This document shows positions 29,631 through 35,051 of a DNA stretch of 35,051 bases, one piece after another; the first letter of the stretch is position 1; every line of letters begins with the position of its first letter. The notes below the pieces were generated by a model. It did not search any database and was not told where the DNA came from. It saw nothing but the letters and a program-made list of their open reading frames with translations. The stretch is taken from NCBI GenBank assembly GCA_027064405.1, contig JAMOPP010000164.1, positions 1-35,051 on the forward strand, read 5' to 3'. Source of the DNA: Desulfurellales bacterium (GTDB lineage: Bacteria; Campylobacterota_A; Desulfurellia; Desulfurellales; Hippeaceae). A program made the translations under genes and the position numbers.

Positions 29631-31151
29631 TTACATATACATTAAAGCTTTATTTATTGCGTCAAGATAGGCTTTTGCACTTGCCTCAATGATATCCGTA
29701 GATGTTCCCCTTCCCAAAATATTTTTGTCAATATCGGAAAAATAGACCTTTACGATAACCTCGCCTATTGCATCTTTACCCTCTGTTAAAGCTTGTATGT
29801 CATATCTTAAAAGCTTACCCTTTACATATGTAATTCTTTCAAGAGATTTAAATGTAGCATCTACAGGCCCGTCTCCCAATGCAGCATCTTGAAATTCTTC
29901 TTCATTTTTTACAAGTTTAATGGTTGCAGTAGGTGATGTGTTACTTCCTGAGACAACCTGCAGAGAAACAAGTTTGTATATTTGAGGAACAACTTTGAAT
30001 TTCTCCTCTATAATAGACCTTAAATCTTCGTCATATATCTCTTTCTTTTTATCGGCAAGTTTTTTAAAGTCATTAAACACATCAAGCAGTTTTTCTTTGT
30101 CAAGGTCGTATCCCAGCTCTTTAAGTCTTTTTTCAAGTCCGTGTTTACCAGAGTGTTTGCCAAGAACAAAGTTATTTGTTTCAATACCAACATCCTTAGG
30201 CTTCATAATTTCATATGTCTGTTTTTCCTTTATAACTCCGTCTTGGTGAATGCCAGCTTCATGGGCAAAGGCATTAATTCCCACTATTGCCTTATTTCTC
30301 TGTATATGAATACCCGTAAGCTTACTTACCATTCTGCTTGTTCTATGTATTTCTTCAGTATTAATTTCCGTATAGCAATCCTTGTAAAAATCATTTCTTG
30401 TCTTTAGAGCCATTACTATTTCTTCAAGGGCTGCATTTCCGGCTCTCTCTCCCAATCCGTTAATTGTGCATTCAACCTGATTTGCCCCTGCCAAGACAGC
30501 TGAAAGAGAATTTGCAACCGCCATGCCAAGATCATTATGGCAGTGTACGCTTATATTGGCTTTATCTATGTTTGGCACTTTATTTTTTAGGTATTGTATA
30601 AGTTCATAATATTCTTGAGGTGTCGTATAGCCTACGGTATCAGGGACATTTATTGTTGTTGCGCCTGCATTGATAACTTTTTCATATATTGTGCACAAAT
30701 AATCCCAATCGCTTCTTGTAGCATCTTCAGCGGAAAATTCTACATCATCGGTATAGTTTCTTGCCAATTTAACAGAGTCCACAGCTACATCTATTACCGC
30801 ATCATAACTCATTTTTAATTTTTTCTCTACATGAACCGGACTTGTGGCGATAAATGTGTGTATTCTTCCCCTTTCCGCTTTTGAGAGAGCTTTACCTGCC
30901 TCTTCGACATCCCTTTTTGTTGCCCTTGCTAAAGATGCAATTATCGGTCTTCTAACCTCTTGAGCCACTTTTGCGATTGCATCGGCATCACCCAAAGATG
31001 CAGCGGCAAAACCCGCTTCAATAACATCAACGCCGAGGGTTTCGAGCTGTCTTGCTATAGATAATTTTTCCTCAGTGTTTAAGCTTGCGCCCGGAGATTG
31101 TTCCCCGTCTCTTAGCGTAGTGTCAAAAATTACAATCTTTCTTTCACTCAT
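29631..31151 (-). CDS. leuA: 2-isopropylmalate synthase
   Basis: LeuA condenses acetyl-CoA with 2-oxoisovalerate, the first step of leucine synthesis. The 506-residue protein has FDTTLRDGEQSPGASLN, the metal- and substrate-binding front. HCHNDLGMAVANSLSAVLAG and NGLGERAGNAALEEIVMAL follow, with HEAGIHQDGV. A C-terminal regulatory domain follows (GSNTSPTATIKL, GDGPVDATFKSLE). That domain gives leucine feedback in the family. The length is typical of the LeuA group with regulatory domain. The start overlaps the pssA stop by 8 bases. Confidence 0.97.
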   Translation of the reverse strand: MSERKIVIFDTTLRDGEQSPGASLNTEEKLSIARQLETLGVDVIEAGFAAASLGDADAIAKVAQEVRRPIIASLARATKRDVEEAGKALSKAERGRIHTFIATSPVHVEKKLKMSYDAVIDVAVDSVKLARNYTDDVEFSAEDATRSDWDYLCTIYEKVINAGATTINVPDTVGYTTPQEYYELIQYLKNKVPNIDKANISVHCHNDLGMAVANSLSAVLAGANQVECTINGLGERAGNAALEEIVMALKTRNDFYKDCYTEINTEEIHRTSRMVSKLTGIHIQRNKAIVGINAFAHEAGIHQDGVIKEKQTYEIMKPKDVGIETNNFVLGKHSGKHGLEKRLKELGYDLDKEKLLDVFNDFKKLADKKKEIYDEDLRSIIEEKFKVVPQIYKLVSLQVVSGSNTSPTATIKLVKNEEEFQDAALGDGPVDATFKSLERITYVKGKLLRYDIQALTEGKDAIGEVIVKVYFSDIDKNILGRGTSTDIIEASAKAYLDAINKALMYM

Positions 31152-31890
31152 GTTCCACCCCCTGCTTTTTTCCTTCTCTTCTAAAATTTCTTTTAAATAT
31201 TTTATATAAAGATTCGGTAGGACCTAAAATTGCATACGAAAAAGATATTAAAGGTACAAAAATATACGGTTTAAAAATTATCAATGATAGAGTTAAAATA
31301 ATTAACGCAAAGGTTCTTATCGAAATCCTTTTATGCGTGCTTGCATCTTTTAAACTTTTATATTTTAGAGTGCTTATCATTAAGAATGATAGAGTATAGG
31401 TGGCGATTAAGAATATATAATTATATTTTTCATAATTCAAATTAAAATGCATCGATATCAACACCATAGAAGCAACCGTAGCGGCGCCTCCGGGTATTGG
31501 AAGTCCTATAAAGCTATCTTTATGATTTGTCTGTATGTTAAATCTTGCAAGGCGAAGTGTTCCGGTTAGAAGGAATAAAAATGCAGCTATAATGCCCAAT
31601 CTTCCAAAATCTTTTAGAACAAAGCTGTACATTAAAAATGATGGAGCAATTCCAAAACTTATAAGGTCGCTTAGAGAATCGTATTCTACGCCAAACTGAC
31701 TCTCTGTGTGAGTTAATCTTGCAACTTTACCGTCTAAATTATCAAATAAAACGGCAAGTATTATAATCCAGGCAGCCGACAGAAAATGACCGTCATATGC
31801 CCTTAATATACTATAAAAACCCGCTGCAATATTTGCTGTTGTAAAAAGATTTGGTAGAATATATACGGCTCTGCGATTTTTATCCGTCAT
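31144..31890 (-). CDS. pssA: CDP-diacylglycerol--serine O-phosphatidyltransferase
   Basis: PssA makes phosphatidylserine from CDP-diacylglycerol and serine at the inner membrane. The 248-residue protein has several hydrophobic helices. It has the complete CDP-alcohol phosphotransferase motif D-G-x2-A-R-x8-G-x3-D-x3-D (DGKVARLTHTESQFGVEYDS then LSD). LPNLFTTANIAAGF is typical of type II PssA. It overlaps psd (ATGA at 31887-31890) and leuA (8 bases). Directly coupled psd and pssA make phosphatidylethanolamine. Confidence 0.95.
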   Translation of the reverse strand: MTDKNRRAVYILPNLFTTANIAAGFYSILRAYDGHFLSAAWIIILAVLFDNLDGKVARLTHTESQFGVEYDSLSDLISFGIAPSFLMYSFVLKDFGRLGIIAAFLFLLTGTLRLARFNIQTNHKDSFIGLPIPGGAATVASMVLISMHFNLNYEKYNYIFLIATYTLSFLMISTLKYKSLKDASTHKRISIRTFALIILTLSLIIFKPYIFVPLISFSYAILGPTESLYKIFKRNFRREGKKQGVEHE

Positions 31891-32534
31891 TTAAATACAC
31901 CGAGGATAGTTTCGCCTGCTTTGACGCTTTCGTTAAGGTTAACAAATTCATCTATATCATCCTGAACATAGACATCAAGCCTTGAACCAAATCTTATTAA
32001 ACCTATAATTTCACCTTTTTTAACCTCATCTTCAGGCTGTTTGTAGTTCACTATTCTTCTTGCTACCATTCCGGCTATCTGGACAACAACTATTCTTCTT
32101 CCGCTCTTGCCCTCTATCAAAAAGGCGTTTTGTTCATTGTCCATAGATGCTTTCTCTCTGTAAGCAGGTAAAAATTTACCTTTATTGTAAACAATATCTA
32201 TTATTTTCCCGTTTATAGGAGACCTGTTTATATGCACATTAAACAATGACATAAAGATACTTATCCTTTTGGTTTCCTTTTTAAAAAAGTACCTCTCATA
32301 AGAGTCTTCCTTTGAAATTACAACGCCGTCAGCCGGACTTACCAATGCGTGCTTCATAACCGGTATATCTCTTTTCGGATTTCTAAAAAAGAAACTGCTA
32401 AAAGTCCCGAAACCCGCAGATAAAAGAGCCGGAAAAATCATCCTCTTTTTATAAAAAAGATAAGAGGAGGCAAAGCCTCCCATAATAAAGGGGTATCCCT
32501 CTTTTGCTATAAAATCCTTTTCTTTCGTTTTCAT
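31887..32534 (-). CDS. psd: Phosphatidylserine decarboxylase proenzyme (short form)
   Basis: Psd converts phosphatidylserine to phosphatidylethanolamine using a pyruvoyl group made by self-cleavage. The 215-residue protein is the short form. It has an N-terminal hydrophobic stretch (GYPFIMGGFASSYLF), then FRNPKRDIPVMKHALVSPAD, MSLFNVHINRSPINGKI and AGMVARRIVNY. The cleavage site is IRFGSRLDVYV, where the bond before the serine of GS is cut. It is coupled to pssA by ATGA and follows ilvC by 2 bases. Confidence 0.95.
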   Translation of the reverse strand: MKTKEKDFIAKEGYPFIMGGFASSYLFYKKRMIFPALLSAGFGTFSSFFFRNPKRDIPVMKHALVSPADGVVISKEDSYERYFFKKETKRISIFMSLFNVHINRSPINGKIIDIVYNKGKFLPAYREKASMDNEQNAFLIEGKSGRRIVVVQIAGMVARRIVNYKQPEDEVKKGEIIGLIRFGSRLDVYVQDDIDEFVNLNESVKAGETILGVFK

Positions 32535-32536
32535 TT

Positions 32537-33562
<1,026 letters not shown>

Positions 33563-33574
33563 TTAAAATCCTCC

Positions 33575-34057
33575 CTACTTTTTATTCTCTCTTATCATAG
33601 CCACTTTTCCCGTTCTTGCAAGTTCTTTTATGCCAAGCGGATGCAATAAATTAAGTATTGCATCTATTTTGTTTGAATCTCCCGTAACTTCAACCGTGTA
33701 GGAATCAGGGGATACATCAACGATTTTTCCTCTGAAAATATCAACAACTCTTAACACTTCAGCTCTTGTACCAAGATCGGTATGCATTTTTATTAATGCC
33801 ATTTCTCTTTCTACGAACGGTACATCTCCAAATTCAGTTACCTTAATAACATCTATGAGTTTATTAAGCTGTTTCCCTATCTGTTCTAAAATCTGTTCAT
33901 CACCTTCTGTAACAATGGTCATCCTTGATAAATTTTCTTCATCTATAGGTGCAACATTTAAGCTTTCTATATTATATCCTCTTCCGGAAAAAAGGTTTGC
34001 TATGCGTGAAAGCACACCTGCTTCATTTTCAACAATAATTGAAAAGATTCTCTTCAT
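33575..34057 (-). CDS. ilvN: Acetolactate synthase small (regulatory) subunit
   Basis: This regulatory subunit activates IlvB and binds valine. The 160-residue protein has an N-terminal ACT domain (IVENEAGVLSRIANLFSGRG, NIESLNVAPIDEENLSRMTI) and the C-terminal ALS domain (EMALIKMHTDLGTRAEVLR, ELARTGKVAMIRE). It follows ilvB by 10 bases and precedes ilvC by 15 bases, the standard order. Confidence 0.97.
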   Translation of the reverse strand: MKRIFSIIVENEAGVLSRIANLFSGRGYNIESLNVAPIDEENLSRMTIVTEGDEQILEQIGKQLNKLIDVIKVTEFGDVPFVEREMALIKMHTDLGTRAEVLRVVDIFRGKIVDVSPDSYTVEVTGDSNKIDAILNLLHPLGIKELARTGKVAMIRENKK

Positions 34058-34067
34058 AATCCACTCC

Positions 34068-35051
34068 TTAAGTCAAAAGCATATTATTTATTGGAGCACC
34101 TGCAGGCACCATCGGATACACATTTTCCTCTCTTACTATAACGGCATTTAGAATATAAGGACCGTTATATTCCCTCATCTCTTTTAAAGCATCTTCAACT
34201 TCTGATTTTTTTGTTATCTTTTTGGCTTTAATTCCATAACTCTCAGCAAGTTTTACAAAATCAGGCTGCACCTCTATATCTGTAGCGGCGTATCTTCTTC
34301 CGTAAAAGAGCTGTTGCCATTGCCTAACCATACCAAGATATCCATTGTTAAGTATTATAACTTTTACGGGTTTGTCGTAGGCAACTAAGGTTGCAAGTTC
34401 CTGCTCATTCATCTGAAAACTGCCGTCTCCTGCAAAAACATAAACAGGTTTATCCGAATCTGCAAACTGAGCGCCTATCCCTGCAGGAAATCCAAAGCCC
34501 ATAGTTCCAAGACCGCCTGACGTTAAAAGCCTTCTCGGCTTTTTAAATGTATAAAATTGCGCTACCCACATTTGATGCTGTCCAACTTCGGTTGACACTA
34601 TAGGATCGTCATCTTTTGTTATTTCCGCCAATTTTTCTATTACGAATTGAGGTAAAATAGTTTCATCTTCTTTATCATATGCAAGTTTATGCTCATTTTT
34701 CCATTTATCAATCTGTTGAAGCCAAGGTTTTCTAATCTCATTCCAATTAATATTTGAATATTCATCAAGTATCGAATTTAACTCTTTTAAAACAAGCTTT
34801 GCATCTCCAACGATAGGATAATCGACTTTTACATTCTTGCTTATACTTGTAGGATCTATATCTATATGAATTATTTTAGCATAAGGAGCAAATTCCGATA
34901 GCTTTCCTGTAATTCTATCATCAAATCTCGCACCGATTGAAACAAGAAGATCCGAATATTGAATAGCCATATTAGCCCTGTATGTCCCATGCATACCTGC
35001 CATACCAAGACTCAAGTCGTCATCTTCGGGATAAACGCCTATTCCCATAAG
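34068..35051 (-). CDS. ilvB: Acetolactate synthase large subunit, partial (N-terminus off the window)
   Basis: IlvB is the thiamine-diphosphate enzyme that makes acetolactate or acetohydroxybutyrate. The visible 327 residues hold the middle FAD-like domain (LSLGMAGMHGTYRANMAI, GARFDDRITGKLSEFA). They also hold the C-terminal ThDP-binding domain with GDGSFQMNEQELATLV ending in ILNNGYLGMVRQWQ, the GDG...NN motif. TLMGIGVYPEDD continues past the right edge, so the start is outside. Together with ilvN and ilvC it opens the operon visible here. Confidence 0.97.
   Translation of the reverse strand, partial: LMGIGVYPEDDDLSLGMAGMHGTYRANMAIQYSDLLVSIGARFDDRITGKLSEFAPYAKIIHIDIDPTSISKNVKVDYPIVGDAKLVLKELNSILDEYSNINWNEIRKPWLQQIDKWKNEHKLAYDKEDETILPQFVIEKLAEITKDDDPIVSTEVGQHQMWVAQFYTFKKPRRLLTSGGLGTMGFGFPAGIGAQFADSDKPVYVFAGDGSFQMNEQELATLVAYDKPVKVIILNNGYLGMVRQWQQLFYGRRYAATDIEVQPDFVKLAESYGIKAKKITKKSEVEDALKEMREYNGPYILNAVIVREENVYPMVPAGAPINNMLLT

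Overview
The window is a dense, AT-rich, one-directional stretch of bacterial chromosome. Every gene I can support lies on the minus strand, so transcription runs from the right edge to the left edge. Both end genes are cut by the window: ilvB on the right, missing its N-terminus, and ftsA on the left, missing its C-terminus. Neighbouring genes mostly overlap by 1-30 bases or sit less than 20 bases apart. No gene-free stretch exceeds 130 bases. I see no tRNA, rRNA, CRISPR array, insertion sequence or prophage. The gene set suggests a two-membrane (Gram-negative type) bacterium: periplasmic SPOR and phospholipase D proteins, Psd/PssA and Tat export. Archaeal-type heme radical SAM, stand-alone ThiD2, RACo-like corrinoid activator and DacZ-type diadenylate cyclase genes point to an anaerobe, plausibly Deferribacterota or a deep deltaproteobacterial-like lineage. 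That placement is inference from gene content, not a measured phylogeny.

Layout from right to left, which is the order of transcription. (1) 35051-27737: branched-chain amino acid genes ilvB-ilvN-ilvC, then psd-pssA (phosphatidylethanolamine synthesis), leuA, a 53-residue four-cysteine protein, a diadenylate cyclase and folD. (2) 27687-20103: rimP-nusA-infB-rbfA-nrnA (transcription and translation machinery and RNA turnover), followed by an iron-sulfur ASKHA corrinoid-activator-like protein, a SemiSWEET sugar transporter and exonuclease III. (3) 20090-13045: glyQ-glyS-guaB, a secreted phospholipase D-family protein, ThiD2 and lepA. (4) 12977-9903: a Cache-GAF-GGDEF diguanylate cyclase, an internally deleted short-chain dehydrogenase remnant and an AhbD/NirJ-like radical SAM protein, ending in a probable terminator. 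(5) 9777-8896: an EamA transporter with its own promoter and probably a leaderless mRNA. (6) 8768-1: tatA-argS-SPOR protein-lgt-unknown TrpC-like protein-murC-murB-ddl-ftsQ-ftsA, an envelope and division operon with a good promoter in front of tatA.

Most genes are ordinary housekeeping. The points most worth a second look are four. One is a degenerate indole-glycerol-phosphate-synthase-like protein placed between lgt and murC. The second is a small four-cysteine protein whose gene overlaps the start of an archaeal-type diadenylate cyclase. The third is an SDR gene reduced to its two ends by an apparent in-frame deletion. The fourth is the RACo-like activator sitting in the nusA-infB cluster without a visible corrinoid partner.
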